Shown one piece after another: positions 51,841 through 61,012 of a DNA stretch of 64,000 nt. The stretch spans positions 124,001 through 188,000 of the forward strand of contig NZ_JAAIJY010000002.1 in the NCBI RefSeq assembly GCF_011752065.1, written 5' to 3'. Made by a program: the position numbers and the translations under genes. The notes beneath the pieces were generated by a model, which did no database searches, was not told the DNA's origin, and saw nothing but the letters and a program-made list of their open reading frames with translations. Each line of letters starts with the position of its first letter. The first letter of the stretch is position 1. The stretch is from Actinomyces sp. ZJ308. Its GTDB lineage: Bacteria > Actinomycetota > Actinomycetes > Actinomycetales > Actinomycetaceae.

Positions 51841-51885
51841 TGCGAAGGGCCCGGCCCGGTGGTTCAACCGGGGCGGGCCTTCGCA
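51841..51885 (+). terminator. Hairpin upstream of cls
   Basis: TGCGAAGG..CCCGGT (51841-51861) pairs with ACCGGGGCGGGCCTTCGCA (51867-51885) with small bulges. No T run. The 425-base gap from 51540 to 51964 otherwise holds an open 60-codon frame at 51648 with no family match or good ribosome site. Confidence 0.5.
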
Positions 51886-51964
51886 GTGCCTGGGCGCAGG
51901 GCCATCCGGCCCGCGCCCAGGCTTCCTTCCGGAAGGTCCTTCGAGGGCATGACATGATGCGAGC

Positions 51965-53491
51965 ATGACGTTGCCGCCGGTACTGGCGACCACCTGGGTC
52001 GTCATCGAGTACCTCATCAAGATCGCCGCGCTGGGCACGGTTCCCGAGAACCGTCGCCCGTCGTCGTCGACCGCGTGGCTGCTGCTCATCTTCCTGCTGC
52101 CCCTCGTGGGGCTCCCGCTCTACCTGCTCATCGGCAGCCCGTGGGTCCACGGCACCCGCCGCCGCCAGCAGCACACCGTCAACGAGATCACGCTCGACTA
52201 CACCCGCGCCATGCCGGACCTGCCCAAGGGGGCCCGCCCCTCGACCTACCTGGCCGGGGCGCTGCGCATGAACCGCCGGCTGACCGGACTGCCCTGCGTC
52301 AGCGGCGAGGTGGTGGCCGTCCACGCCGAGCCGAGTACCACCTACGAGGCCATGGCCCGCGCCGTCGATGCCGCCACCGACCATGTCCACGTCGAGTTCT
52401 ACATCATGAGCTGGGACGAGGTCACCGACGTCTTCTTCGCGTCCCTGGAGCGCGCGGCGGCCCGCGGGGTCACGGTTCGCCTCCTGCTGGACCACCTGGG
52501 CAGCCGCAAGTACCCCGGCTGGAAGCAGTTCTGCCAGCGCATGACCGACGCCGGCATCCGCTGGCGGCTCATGATGCCGCTGCTGCCGCTCAAGCGCCGG
52601 TGGCGCCGCCCGGACCTGCGCAACCACCGCAAGATTCTCGTCGTCGACGGCGAGAAGGCCTTCATCGGCAGCCACAACGTCATCGACCCCACCTACCGGA
52701 CCCGACGCAACGTGCGGGCCGGGCGTCGCTGGGAGGACCTGTCCGTGGAGGTCACCGGCGAGATCGTCCTGGAGGCCCAGGCCGTCTTCGCCATGGACTG
52801 GTACTTCGAGGCCGGCGAGCAGCTCGAGGCCTTCGACCTGGCCCTGGGGACGCCGGTGGAGACCCTGCCGGAGATGGCGGGGCTGCCGGGCGTCCCGGTG
52901 GGGACGCCGGCCCCGCGGCCAGGGCGGCCCGACGCCGTCGTCAACGCCATGCAGCTCATCCCCTCCGGGCCGGGCTACCCCACCGAGCCGAATCTGCGGA
53001 TGTTCCTGGCGCTCATCAACGGCGCCAAGCGGCGCGTGTCCATCACCAGCCCCTACTTCATCCCCGACGAGGCGCTGCTGTCGGCGATGACCTCGGCCGC
53101 CTACCGGGGGGTGGAGGTCGAGCTGTTCGTGGGCAAGGAGTCCGACCAGTTCATCGTCAGCCACGCCCAGCGCTCCTACTACTCGGCGCTCCTGGCGGCG
53201 GGGGTGCGGATCTACCTCTACCCCTCTCCGACCGTCCTGCACTCGAAGTACATGACGGTCGACGACGAGGTCGGGGTCATCGGGTCCTCCAACATGGACT
53301 TCCGCTCCTTCGCCCTCAACTACGAGGTCATGCTGCTGGCCTTCGGCGGGGACCTCGATGACCTGCTGCGCATCAACGACGCCGACTACCGGGCCATCTG
53401 CACCGAGCTGACCCCGGAGGTGTGGGCCACCGAGCCCTGGTACAACCGCTACGTGGACAACGTCTGCCGCCTCATGTCCGCCGTGCTGTAG
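51965..53491 (+). CDS. cls: Cardiolipin synthase
   Basis: 508 residues. Condenses phosphatidylglycerol to cardiolipin in the membrane. Two N-terminal helices (VLATTWVVIEYLIKIAALGTV and LLLIFLLPLVGLPLYLLI) anchor it. Two phospholipase-D HKD sites are present: NHRKILVVDGEKAFIGSHN and LHSKYMTVDDEVGVIGSSN with FRSFALNYEV. HVEFYIMSWDEVTD and GSRKYPGWKQFCQ are typical of the family. It is monocistronic with a strong terminator at 53501. Confidence 0.95.
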   Translation: MTLPPVLATTWVVIEYLIKIAALGTVPENRRPSSSTAWLLLIFLLPLVGLPLYLLIGSPWVHGTRRRQQHTVNEITLDYTRAMPDLPKGARPSTYLAGALRMNRRLTGLPCVSGEVVAVHAEPSTTYEAMARAVDAATDHVHVEFYIMSWDEVTDVFFASLERAAARGVTVRLLLDHLGSRKYPGWKQFCQRMTDAGIRWRLMMPLLPLKRRWRRPDLRNHRKILVVDGEKAFIGSHNVIDPTYRTRRNVRAGRRWEDLSVEVTGEIVLEAQAVFAMDWYFEAGEQLEAFDLALGTPVETLPEMAGLPGVPVGTPAPRPGRPDAVVNAMQLIPSGPGYPTEPNLRMFLALINGAKRRVSITSPYFIPDEALLSAMTSAAYRGVEVELFVGKESDQFIVSHAQRSYYSALLAAGVRIYLYPSPTVLHSKYMTVDDEVGVIGSSNMDFRSFALNYEVMLLAFGGDLDDLLRINDADYRAICTELTPEVWATEPWYNRYVDNVCRLMSAVL

Positions 53492-53500
53492 CGAAAGGGC

Positions 53501-53535
53501 GTCGGCCCCCGCACCTCGGTGGTGCGGGGGCCGAC
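53501..53535. terminator. Strong terminator after cls
   Basis: A perfect 15-bp stem (53501-53515 with 53521-53535) and loop TCGGT, 10 bases after the stop. Confidence 0.88.
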
Positions 53536-53681
53536 TGTGTGGAACCGGAGAAAGAGGCTGCGGAAGGCGTGGACGGAGAGTTCGAGCCTCCCGCAGCAGG
53601 TGTTCTGATGACGTGACTTCAGAGTAGGGGAGCCGGCTCCCGGTGTGATCATCCCGGTGGGTGAATGTGGTGCTGTCCGAT

Positions 53682-53754
53682 CTCCTCCCTTTGGGGGAGG
53701 AGGCGGTCATCTCTGTAGATGACGGCTCCCCGCATCCTGCCTCCGCGCGGGGAG
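53682..53754. terminator. Three consecutive hairpins downstream of hrpA
   Basis: CTCCTCCC/GGGAGGAG (53682-53702), GTCATCT/AGATGAC (53706-53723, loop CTGT) and CTCCCCGC/GCGGGGAG (53726-53754) lie in a row between the convergent cls and hrpA genes. They could end hrpA transcription, or form a structured RNA. The interval 53536-53681 shows no gene. Confidence 0.55.
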
Positions 53755-53782
53755 AAGCCAGACCGGCGCGTGGTCTGAGACG

Positions 53783-56700
53783 TCAGGCGATCTGGGCGCA
53801 GAGTTTGGTGATGCGCTGGAGGCTCACCTTGCGGCTCGTGCCCAGGGTTTGTGCGAACAGGCTGACTCGCAGCTCCTCCACCATCCAGCGGGCCTCCTCC
53901 AGAAGGGCCTCGCGCTGCGGGTCGGCCGGCAGCGAGGCCGCCTTGACGCGGGCCTTGTCCACGACCTCCTGCGCCTGGGAGACCTGGAAGGCCAGGGCCG
54001 CGTCCTGGGAGGCGGCCGACGGCGAGGAGGCCGCCTTCTCCACTCGCATCACCAGGGCCCTCAGGTATCGCTCCAGGTGCGTCAGGTGCTCCGGCGGGGT
54101 CGCGGTGAGGAAGCCGTCCGGGACCAGGGCCGCCGCGTGCTCGCGCACCTCCTGGAGCGTGCCCAGCAGGGTCAGCGACGTGTGCTCACCCACCACGCGA
54201 TCCACCTCCCGGGCCGCCTTGAGCGCCGCGACCGCACACCGGGCCACCCGGTAGACCTCGTCCTCGAGCTCGTCGCGCATGAGACCGACGAGGGATTCGA
54301 AGACCTCCCGCCTGCGCACCTCGGCCAGCGGTTCACCCTCCGCCGAGTCCGCCCAGCGGCCGGCCACGATCCGGGCCGCAGCCGCCTCCATGTCCTCCAC
54401 CAGTGCCTGCGTGCTCCGGTAGGGGCTCGCCGCCAGGATGAGTGACTCCTGCGCACTCCATCGGCTCGTCACCCGAGCCGTCGGCAAGGCCGTGCGGGCC
54501 AGGGCCAGGGCCGTGACCCCGGCGCCGTGCGCGCCCGCCTGGGCGACGGCGTCGGGCAGGATCCTTAAGTTCGCGCTCCTGGCCGAGGCGGCCACCAGGG
54601 CCGGGTAGCCGCGCACCACCAGGCCGGCCCGACCCGCCGACTCCACCGAGGCCGGGATCGTCGAACCGTCCGGCTCTCCCAGGCCCGGAACACCGCTCGG
54701 CCAATCGGTCAGACCCCGCCGCTCCTCCAGTCCGGAGGTCGCAGCGCTCGACCCGCCGACCTCGCCTGCCCCGGCAGCGCCGTCGGAACGCCGGGCGGCG
54801 GACTGCTGACCGCCCCTCTGCGCGCCCTTCCCCCTGCGGCCCTTACGGCCGGCCTTTCCGCCCGCGCCCCGGGAGTCCTGCCGCTCCTGGGCCTCGGCCA
54901 TCGCCTGCGCCAGGGCGCCGCGCACCACCGAGCGCACGGCGGCCTCCGTCCTGCCCGACAACCTCTGCTGGAGCGAGACCAGGTCCCGGCTGCGCCCAAT
55001 GACCCGGCCCCGGGCATCCAGAGCCGCGAAGCCCATCGCCAGGTGGTCCGGCAGCCGCTCGGCGGCCTCGGTCCAGTCGGCCTCCGTGATCTCCACGCCC
55101 CTGAGCCGGGAGACCACCTGGGCGAAGGCCTCCTCGAAGGGGGCCTCCGGGCAGCTCGCGCCGGGCGGCGTCGGGAAGTCCTCCCTCAGCTGTGCCCACA
55201 CCTGGGCGCCCACGTCCGGGGCCGGCACCAGCTGGCGGCGCACCCGCTTGGGCAGGGCTCGGATCGTGGACACGCACAGCTCGGGGCGCATCCCCGGCAC
55301 CAGCCAGTCGAAGCCCTCCGGGGCCAGCCGCCCCAGCACCTCCACCGGAATCTGGACGCTGACCCCGTCCTCGGTGCGGCCCGGCTCGAACACATAGTCC
55401 AGGCCCAGGGTGAGGTCGCCCTGCACCCACGTGTCCGGGAATCCGCTGGCGTCGCCCCCGCCGGGCAGCAGCAGCTCGCGGGTGAAGTCCAGCAGGTCCG
55501 GGGTGGTGCGCCGCTGGTCCTTCCACCAGGCGTCGAAGGCCGCCGCCGAGGTCACCTCCTCGGAGACGCGGTCGTCGTAGAAGTCGAACAGGGCGGTGTC
55601 ATCGGCCAGCAGGCCGTGCTCGCGCCGACGCCGCTCCACGTCCTGAAGCTCCTCGATGAGCGCCCGGTTGCGCTCCACGAAGCCGTGCCGGGCGTGCCAG
55701 CCGCCCTCCACCAGGCCCGAGCGGATGAACATCTCCCGGGCCACCTCCCGGGCAGAGTCCGTCCCCACGCTCGCCAGCGTCGCCGGCCGGTCCGCCACCA
55801 GGGTCATCCCGTAGAGCAGCACCTTCTCGTGAACCATGGCCGCCCCCTGGCGGGTCGACCAGTAGGGCTCGCCGAAGACATGACGGGTCAGGCCCGCGCG
55901 GTCGGCCACCTGCTCGATCCACCGGGAGTCCACCTTGGCCACCGTCCGTGCGAAGAGCCGGGAGGTCTCCACCAGCTCGGCGGTCATCACCCAGTCGTAG
56001 GTCTTGCGGCGCAGCCCCGAGCCCGGCCAGATCGTGAAGCGGGTCCCGCGCGCGCCCGCGTACTCCCGACGCCGCTCGTCCCAGTTGCCCACGTTGGACA
56101 GCAGCCCCACCAGCAGCGAGCGGTGGATGGCGTCGGCGTCGGGCGTGTCCGCGCTGCGCCCCAGGGCCACGACGGCGGCCGCCACGCCCCCGTTGGCGAC
56201 CTGGGCCGCGTGGCTGCCCGGATCCAGGGCCTGGGTGGCGGCGCGGATCGAGCGGGCCGTCGGCAGCTCCACCGGGGCGGCGTCCAGGCCGAGGGGCCGG
56301 GCGAGCTGGCGCAGCTGGGCGTGGACGTCCTGCCACTCGCGCACCCGCAGGTAGTGCAGGAACTCGGCGCGGCACATGCGCCGGAAGGCCGAGCCGGACA
56401 GCTCGCGGCTCTGCGTGCGCAGGTAGCGCCACAGATTCAGGTAGGTCAGGAAGTCGCTCGTCGGGTCGGCGAAGCGCCGGTGCAGGGCGTCGGAGGCCTC
56501 CTGCTTGTCCGCCGGGCGCTCGCGCACGTCCTGGATGGACAGGGCCGCCACGATGACCATGACCTCCCCGACGCAGCCCAGCTCGCCGGCCTCCAGGAGC
56601 ATGCGCCCCAGACGCGGGTCGATCGGCAGGCGCGCCAGGCGCCGCCCGATCTCGGTCAGGCGCGGTCCCCGGCGGCCCCGCCCGGCGTCGTCGGACCGGG

Positions 56701-58558
56701 AGGAACCGGCCCCGGCCGGCTCGATCGCGCCGATCTCCGTGAGCAGCTGCAGCCCGGAGCGGACCTGGCGGGAGTCGGGGGCGTCCAGGAAGGGGAAGTC
56801 CTCCACCGCGCCCAGCCCCAGGGCCGCCATCTGCAGGATGACGCTGGCCAGCGAGGTGCGCAGGATCTCCGGCTCGGTGTACTCCGCTCGCGCCTCGAAG
56901 TCGGCCTGCGAGTAGAGGCGGATGGCGATGCCGTCGGCCACGCGCCCGCAACGGCCCGCGCGCTGGTTGGCGCTGGCCCGGCTGATCGGCTCGATCGGCA
57001 GGCGCTGGACCTTGGTGCGGTTGGAGTAGCGGGAGATGCGCGCCAGGCCCGGGTCGATGACGTAGCGGATCCCGGGAACCGTCAGCGAGGTCTCGGCCAC
57101 GTTCGTGGCCAGGACGATGCGGCGCGCCTGGTGGGCCTCGAAGACGCGGTGCTGCTCGGCGGCGCTCAGGCGCGAGTACAGGGGCACGACCTCGACGGCG
57201 CCCGGCGTGCGTGAGCGGCCGTCGGGGGTGTAGCGCGCCCCCAGGTGGTCGATGAGGGCCGCCTCGGTGTCTCGGATGTCGCGCTCACCGGCCAGGAAGA
57301 TGAGGATGTCGCCGCTGGGCTCGCCCATGAGTTCGTCGACGGCGTCGAGGATCCCCGTCACCTGGTCCTTGGGCTCACCGGGCTCGGGGTTCGCCCCGCC
57401 GGAGGCGGCCCGCCCGCGACCCTTCCCACGAGCGCCCTGGTTGCGGGGGCTGAGCGAGGTGGAGTCCGCTCCCGAACGGACGGCCTCACGGCGGGCCCGC
57501 GCCGCGGCGCGCACCGCCGGGTCGGGGGAGGTCAGGGCCTCCAGCTCGGCCTCGCTCAGCTCCCCGGGCGCCGCAGGGCCGGGCCGGGTGCTGCCGGCGC
57601 CACTGGCGTCGTCGGGGGAGGGGGTGACGTCGTCGGGAGTCAGCGGGCGGTAGCGGACCTCGACGGGGTAGGTGCGCCCGGAGACCTCGATGACGGGGGC
57701 CGGTACCGTGAAGGGCCGGCCCCGGTCGCCGGTGAGCTCGCGGCCGAAGTGCTCGGCGAAGCGCTCGGAGTCGATGGTGGCCGAGGTGATGATGACCTTC
57801 AGGTCCGGGCGCTGGGGCAGCAGGCGCGCCAGGTAGCCCAGGATGAAGTCGATGTTGAGACTGCGCTCGTGGGCCTCGTCCACGATGATCGTGTCGTAGC
57901 GGCGCAGCTGGGGGTCGGACTGGATCTCCGCCAGGAGGATGCCGTCGGTCATGAGCTTGACCAGGGTGTTCTCGCCGACCTCCTCGGTGAAGCGCACCTG
58001 GTAACCGACGACGCCGGCCGGCCCGATCGGGGTGCCCAGCTCGGAGGCGATGCGCTCGGCCACGGAGCGGGCCGCGATGCGCCGCGGCTGGGTGTGGCCG
58101 ATCATGCCCGTCACGCCCCGGCCCAGCTCCAGGCAGATCTTGGGCAGCTGGGTGGTCTTGCCGCTGCCGGTCTCGCCGGCGACGATGACGACCTGGTGGT
58201 CGCGGATGGCGGCGGCGATCTCCTCGCGGCGGGCCGAGACCGGCAGCTCCTCGGGGTAGACGATCGCCGGGACGGCCGCGGCGCGGGCGGCGAGCCGCTC
58301 GGGGGAGTAGCCCGTCCAGGTGCTCCGACGTCGGCCCGGACCCTTACCCGGGCGCCGACCCCGGCGGCCCCCGCCACGGCGGGAGCGCCGGCCCTGCTCG
58401 CCCCTCGCGTTGTCGCTGCTGCCGTGGCTGTCGCGATCGGGGTGCCCCTCGTTCTGCCCGGTGCCCTGCTCGCGGTCCTGCTCGTCGCCGTGATGGCTGT
58501 TGTGCCGGTCGGCCCGATCGCCGTCGTGACCCCGGTTGCGGTCCTCGCCCTGTTCCAT
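53783..58558 (-). CDS. hrpA: ATP-dependent RNA helicase HrpA
   Basis: About 1591 residues from ATG 58558, with a very polar Arg/Gly/His/Asp-rich N-terminus of about 95 residues. Earlier in-frame codons would overlap the divergent gene at 58695. The DEAH helicase core has Walker A GETGSGKTTQLPK (about residue 134), IGHTQPRRIAARSVAERIA, DEAH in IIVDEAHERSLNIDF, SATIDSERFAEHFG, NVAETSLTVPGI and QRAGRCGRVADGIAIRLYS. An inserted Ser/Ala/Gly/Arg-rich loop lies in the core (about 285-360). The C-terminal 700 residues are the DUF3418 region of the HrpA group. It unwinds RNA; in E. coli it acts on mRNA processing and stalled ribosomes. Confidence 0.95.
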   Translation of the reverse strand: MEQGEDRNRGHDGDRADRHNSHHGDEQDREQGTGQNEGHPDRDSHGSSDNARGEQGRRSRRGGGRRGRRPGKGPGRRRSTWTGYSPERLAARAAAVPAIVYPEELPVSARREEIAAAIRDHQVVIVAGETGSGKTTQLPKICLELGRGVTGMIGHTQPRRIAARSVAERIASELGTPIGPAGVVGYQVRFTEEVGENTLVKLMTDGILLAEIQSDPQLRRYDTIIVDEAHERSLNIDFILGYLARLLPQRPDLKVIITSATIDSERFAEHFGRELTGDRGRPFTVPAPVIEVSGRTYPVEVRYRPLTPDDVTPSPDDASGAGSTRPGPAAPGELSEAELEALTSPDPAVRAAARARREAVRSGADSTSLSPRNQGARGKGRGRAASGGANPEPGEPKDQVTGILDAVDELMGEPSGDILIFLAGERDIRDTEAALIDHLGARYTPDGRSRTPGAVEVVPLYSRLSAAEQHRVFEAHQARRIVLATNVAETSLTVPGIRYVIDPGLARISRYSNRTKVQRLPIEPISRASANQRAGRCGRVADGIAIRLYSQADFEARAEYTEPEILRTSLASVILQMAALGLGAVEDFPFLDAPDSRQVRSGLQLLTEIGAIEPAGAGSSRSDDAGRGRRGPRLTEIGRRLARLPIDPRLGRMLLEAGELGCVGEVMVIVAALSIQDVRERPADKQEASDALHRRFADPTSDFLTYLNLWRYLRTQSRELSGSAFRRMCRAEFLHYLRVREWQDVHAQLRQLARPLGLDAAPVELPTARSIRAATQALDPGSHAAQVANGGVAAAVVALGRSADTPDADAIHRSLLVGLLSNVGNWDERRREYAGARGTRFTIWPGSGLRRKTYDWVMTAELVETSRLFARTVAKVDSRWIEQVADRAGLTRHVFGEPYWSTRQGAAMVHEKVLLYGMTLVADRPATLASVGTDSAREVAREMFIRSGLVEGGWHARHGFVERNRALIEELQDVERRRREHGLLADDTALFDFYDDRVSEEVTSAAAFDAWWKDQRRTTPDLLDFTRELLLPGGGDASGFPDTWVQGDLTLGLDYVFEPGRTEDGVSVQIPVEVLGRLAPEGFDWLVPGMRPELCVSTIRALPKRVRRQLVPAPDVGAQVWAQLREDFPTPPGASCPEAPFEEAFAQVVSRLRGVEITEADWTEAAERLPDHLAMGFAALDARGRVIGRSRDLVSLQQRLSGRTEAAVRSVVRGALAQAMAEAQERQDSRGAGGKAGRKGRRGKGAQRGGQQSAARRSDGAAGAGEVGGSSAATSGLEERRGLTDWPSGVPGLGEPDGSTIPASVESAGRAGLVVRGYPALVAASARSANLRILPDAVAQAGAHGAGVTALALARTALPTARVTSRWSAQESLILAASPYRSTQALVEDMEAAAARIVAGRWADSAEGEPLAEVRRREVFESLVGLMRDELEDEVYRVARCAVAALKAAREVDRVVGEHTSLTLLGTLQEVREHAAALVPDGFLTATPPEHLTHLERYLRALVMRVEKAASSPSAASQDAALAFQVSQAQEVVDKARVKAASLPADPQREALLEEARWMVEELRVSLFAQTLGTSRKVSLQRITKLCAQIA

Positions 58559-58694
58559 AGGTGACCCATTGTCCCCTATGCGCGCCCTCTGACCCGCCCG
58601 GGGACGCTGAGGGCGCACACGACTGCGGTCTGCGTCGGGTTCCTGGCGGTCCTGGGGCCTGGCCGGCGATGGTGGTGTCTGGTTGAGTGGGGTC

Positions 58695-59780
58695 ATGAAC
58701 CGTCGTCGACAGATCCTGCGGTGGATTCCCGCCGGCGTCCTCATCGCCCTGGCTCTGGCGAGCCTGTTCCTGCCGACGACGGCCCTCGTCCTCGCCCAGC
58801 TCATCGCCATGCGCTCGCTGCTGGCACTGGGTGCGGTGCTCACGGGCGTCGCGTTCCTCGCGGCCGCCGGTGGGCTGCGGTGGCGAGTGCGCCGTCGACC
58901 TGTGCAGCCGGGGCAGGGAGTGCGCGGGGCGGGGCTGCGCACCGGGGTGGTCGGTCTGGTCCTCCTCCTGGTGGCTGGAGCCCACGGCGGTGTCCTGCTG
59001 GCCCGAGGCGTGCGGGAGAGTCCTGTCAACGCGGATCACACCGGTGCCATCGGCGTCCTGAGCCTCAACACCGAGCGGGAGGGCGCCGACATCGAGACGG
59101 TCACCGGGCTGGCGGACGATGCTGGGGTGGACGTCGTGGTCCTGCCGGAGACGACGCAGCGCTACGGACAGCAGCTGGCCGAGGCCCTCAAGGAGGCGTC
59201 GTCGGCCAAGGGCGGGGAGACCTTCGCGGTCTTCTCCACCAGCGGGATGCCGCCTGGCCTGGCCGAGCAGGGGGTCGACGTCGAATCGGACCCGGCCTAC
59301 TCCACAACTGTCCTCGTCTCCTCGCGCCTGGGCGAGTACCGGCAGGTGCAGGGACCCACCGACACGGGCTTCGGCGCGGTCCGGCTCGAACCGGCTGACG
59401 GGGACGGTCCCGTCATCGTGGGCGCCCACACCTACCCGCCGGTGCCGGGCGCTATGACCTGGTGGCGGAGCTCGGTGGCGGGTGTGGCCTCACTGTGCAG
59501 TCGCCCGCCCGGTGGACTCATCGTGGCCGGCGACCTCAACGCCACCCGCGACCATGCCCCGCTGCGAGACCTGGGAGGGTGCGCGAGCGCCGGGGAGCAG
59601 GCTGGGATCGGGGGCCTGGCCACCTGGCCCAGTGCCACCGGTACCAGCCGGCTCGGCGCCACCATCGATCACGTCCTGGTCGACGACAGTGCCTGGCGGG
59701 GGAGCCACGGAACAGTGGTCACTGTTCCCGGGACGGACCACCGCGCCGTCGTCGTCCGGCTCGTCGCGGACGCGCCTTAG
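58695..59780 (+). CDS. Membrane endonuclease/exonuclease/phosphatase family protein
   Basis: 361 residues from ATG 58695. Three N-terminal helices (GVLIALALASLFLP, LLALGAVLTGVAFLAAAGG, GLVLLLVAGAHGGVLL) precede an EEP-type catalytic domain: GVLSLNTEREGADIETV, VVLPETTQRYG (metal-binding Glu), VIVGAHTYPP, GGLIVAGDLNATRDH (Asp-Asn), TIDHVLVDDS and GTDHRAVVVRL (catalytic His). Such proteins include phosphodiesterases and nucleases; the substrate cannot be stated. It is divergent from hrpA, with 136 bases between. Confidence 0.88.
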   Translation: MNRRRQILRWIPAGVLIALALASLFLPTTALVLAQLIAMRSLLALGAVLTGVAFLAAAGGLRWRVRRRPVQPGQGVRGAGLRTGVVGLVLLLVAGAHGGVLLARGVRESPVNADHTGAIGVLSLNTEREGADIETVTGLADDAGVDVVVLPETTQRYGQQLAEALKEASSAKGGETFAVFSTSGMPPGLAEQGVDVESDPAYSTTVLVSSRLGEYRQVQGPTDTGFGAVRLEPADGDGPVIVGAHTYPPVPGAMTWWRSSVAGVASLCSRPPGGLIVAGDLNATRDHAPLRDLGGCASAGEQAGIGGLATWPSATGTSRLGATIDHVLVDDSAWRGSHGTVVTVPGTDHRAVVVRLVADAP

Positions 59781-59861
59781 GGCTCGGCGACTGACACCTG
59801 TGGACCCGTCCGCGGGCTCCAGGGTGCGTCCGCGAGGCCCGACGGACCCTCGCCACACGAT

Positions 59862-60683
59862 TCAGCGCAGGCGGCGGCGAGCCCACTCCAGGCTCAGGCG
59901 GGCGACCTCCTCCTGGGCCTGGTCCAGGGTCTCGGCGTGAACGTGCACCATCTGGCTGGAGTCGGGCAGCAGGGGGAAGCCCTCGGCCGTGGCCTCGGCG
60001 GTGTCCGGCAGCTCGTTGGACAGCACCCCGTGCACCATGAGCACGGGCCAGGGCAGGTCGGCCAGGGTGCGCTCCGGCTCCTGCATGGAGAAGTCCGCTA
60101 GCGTCTCCTTGGACAGGATGTTCCACTCGCGCGAGTTGGGGTTGTCGTCCACCAGGCGCGTCAGTCCGTGCTGGGCGAGCTCGTCGAGCTGCTCGGGGGA
60201 GAAGACCTCCTCCCACAGGATCGACTGCGGGCCCACGATGGCGCCCACGAGCACGGCCGTGCGCACCTGCTCGGGGCGGGCCAGGAGAGCGGCCGTCGCC
60301 CCGAAGCCGTTGGCGTGGATCATCTGCCGGGTGAAGCCCAGGCCGGCCAGCCAGCTGGAGGCCGCACGCAGGTCCTCGGCCTCGCCCGCCAGAGTGATGA
60401 CGTCGTCGTCGGACTCGCCCAGACCGGAGAAGTCCAGGCTGAGGGTGGCCAGGCCCGCCTCGCGGTAGCGGGCGCCGATGCGGTCCAGGCGGCCGTTCTG
60501 GCCGTGACGGTCGGTGAGGAAGTCATGCGCCAGCAGGACCACGCCCTCGGCCCGTGCCTGCGGGAGCTGGGCGTCGTCGGGCGTCGTGGAAACCTCCAGA
60601 TCGATCGGAGCGGCCCCGGCGGGCAGGAGAAGGGTGCCGGCCAGGGTGATCCCGCGAGGGGTATCGATGCGGACGTCGCTCAT
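59862..60683 (-). CDS. Alpha/beta hydrolase with replaced nucleophile
   Basis: 273 residues. The fold is clear: GVVLLAHDFLTDRHGQNGRLD, ATLSLDFSGLGESD, LMVHGVLSNELPDTAEA and a His near MVHVHAETLDQ. At the nucleophile elbow the usual G-x-S-x-G is ANGFG (IHANGFGATAALL), so the Ser is replaced by Gly. The Asp and His positions appear kept. The protein may be a non-catalytic relative or use another residue. It is convergent with the EEP gene and has no evident operon partner. Confidence 0.85.
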   Translation of the reverse strand: MSDVRIDTPRGITLAGTLLLPAGAAPIDLEVSTTPDDAQLPQARAEGVVLLAHDFLTDRHGQNGRLDRIGARYREAGLATLSLDFSGLGESDDDVITLAGEAEDLRAASSWLAGLGFTRQMIHANGFGATAALLARPEQVRTAVLVGAIVGPQSILWEEVFSPEQLDELAQHGLTRLVDDNPNSREWNILSKETLADFSMQEPERTLADLPWPVLMVHGVLSNELPDTAEATAEGFPLLPDSSQMVHVHAETLDQAQEEVARLSLEWARRRLR

Positions 60684-61012
60684 GGGGTCAACCTAAGACA
60701 GAAAATAGGGGCGGTCATGGGGGTCGTGGGTGTCGTTGTCCCAATTGCGCTTCCAGCGTGATGGAGACGTCGAGGCGTCCGATCGCACCGGGTGTTGTGA
60801 ATATCTACGAACCGTGAGGATTACTCGACGGCGACGGCGATGGGGACGTGGGCGGGGACGGTCGGGAGGCGCGGATGCGACGAGGGGAGTCGAGACAAGG
60901 GCCGGGGGAGACGACGACGCCGGGCGCCTCCCCGGATCGCCCGGGGGCGGCAGCCGGCGTCGGCAGCCGGATGGGTCAGGGCCTGTGGAGAGGGTCCGGC
61001 GGGGTTGCCGGG
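60684..61012. other. Gene-free interval between cutC and the alpha/beta hydrolase
   Basis: About 330 bases of very GC-rich sequence with GGCGACGGCGA-like runs. No credible ribosome site, motif or strong hairpin was found. The two flanking genes are on the same strand, so this is the leader of the hydrolase gene. Confidence 0.4.

Noticed and set aside
55043-57214. A 723-codon open frame antisense to hrpA
   Set aside because: Same GC effect; the hrpA motifs on the other strand are clear and this frame has no ribosome site or domain.
58559-59029. A longer N-terminus for HrpA up to 59029
   Set aside because: It would overlap the divergent EEP-family gene, and the sequence there is an Arg/Pro/Thr-rich shadow.
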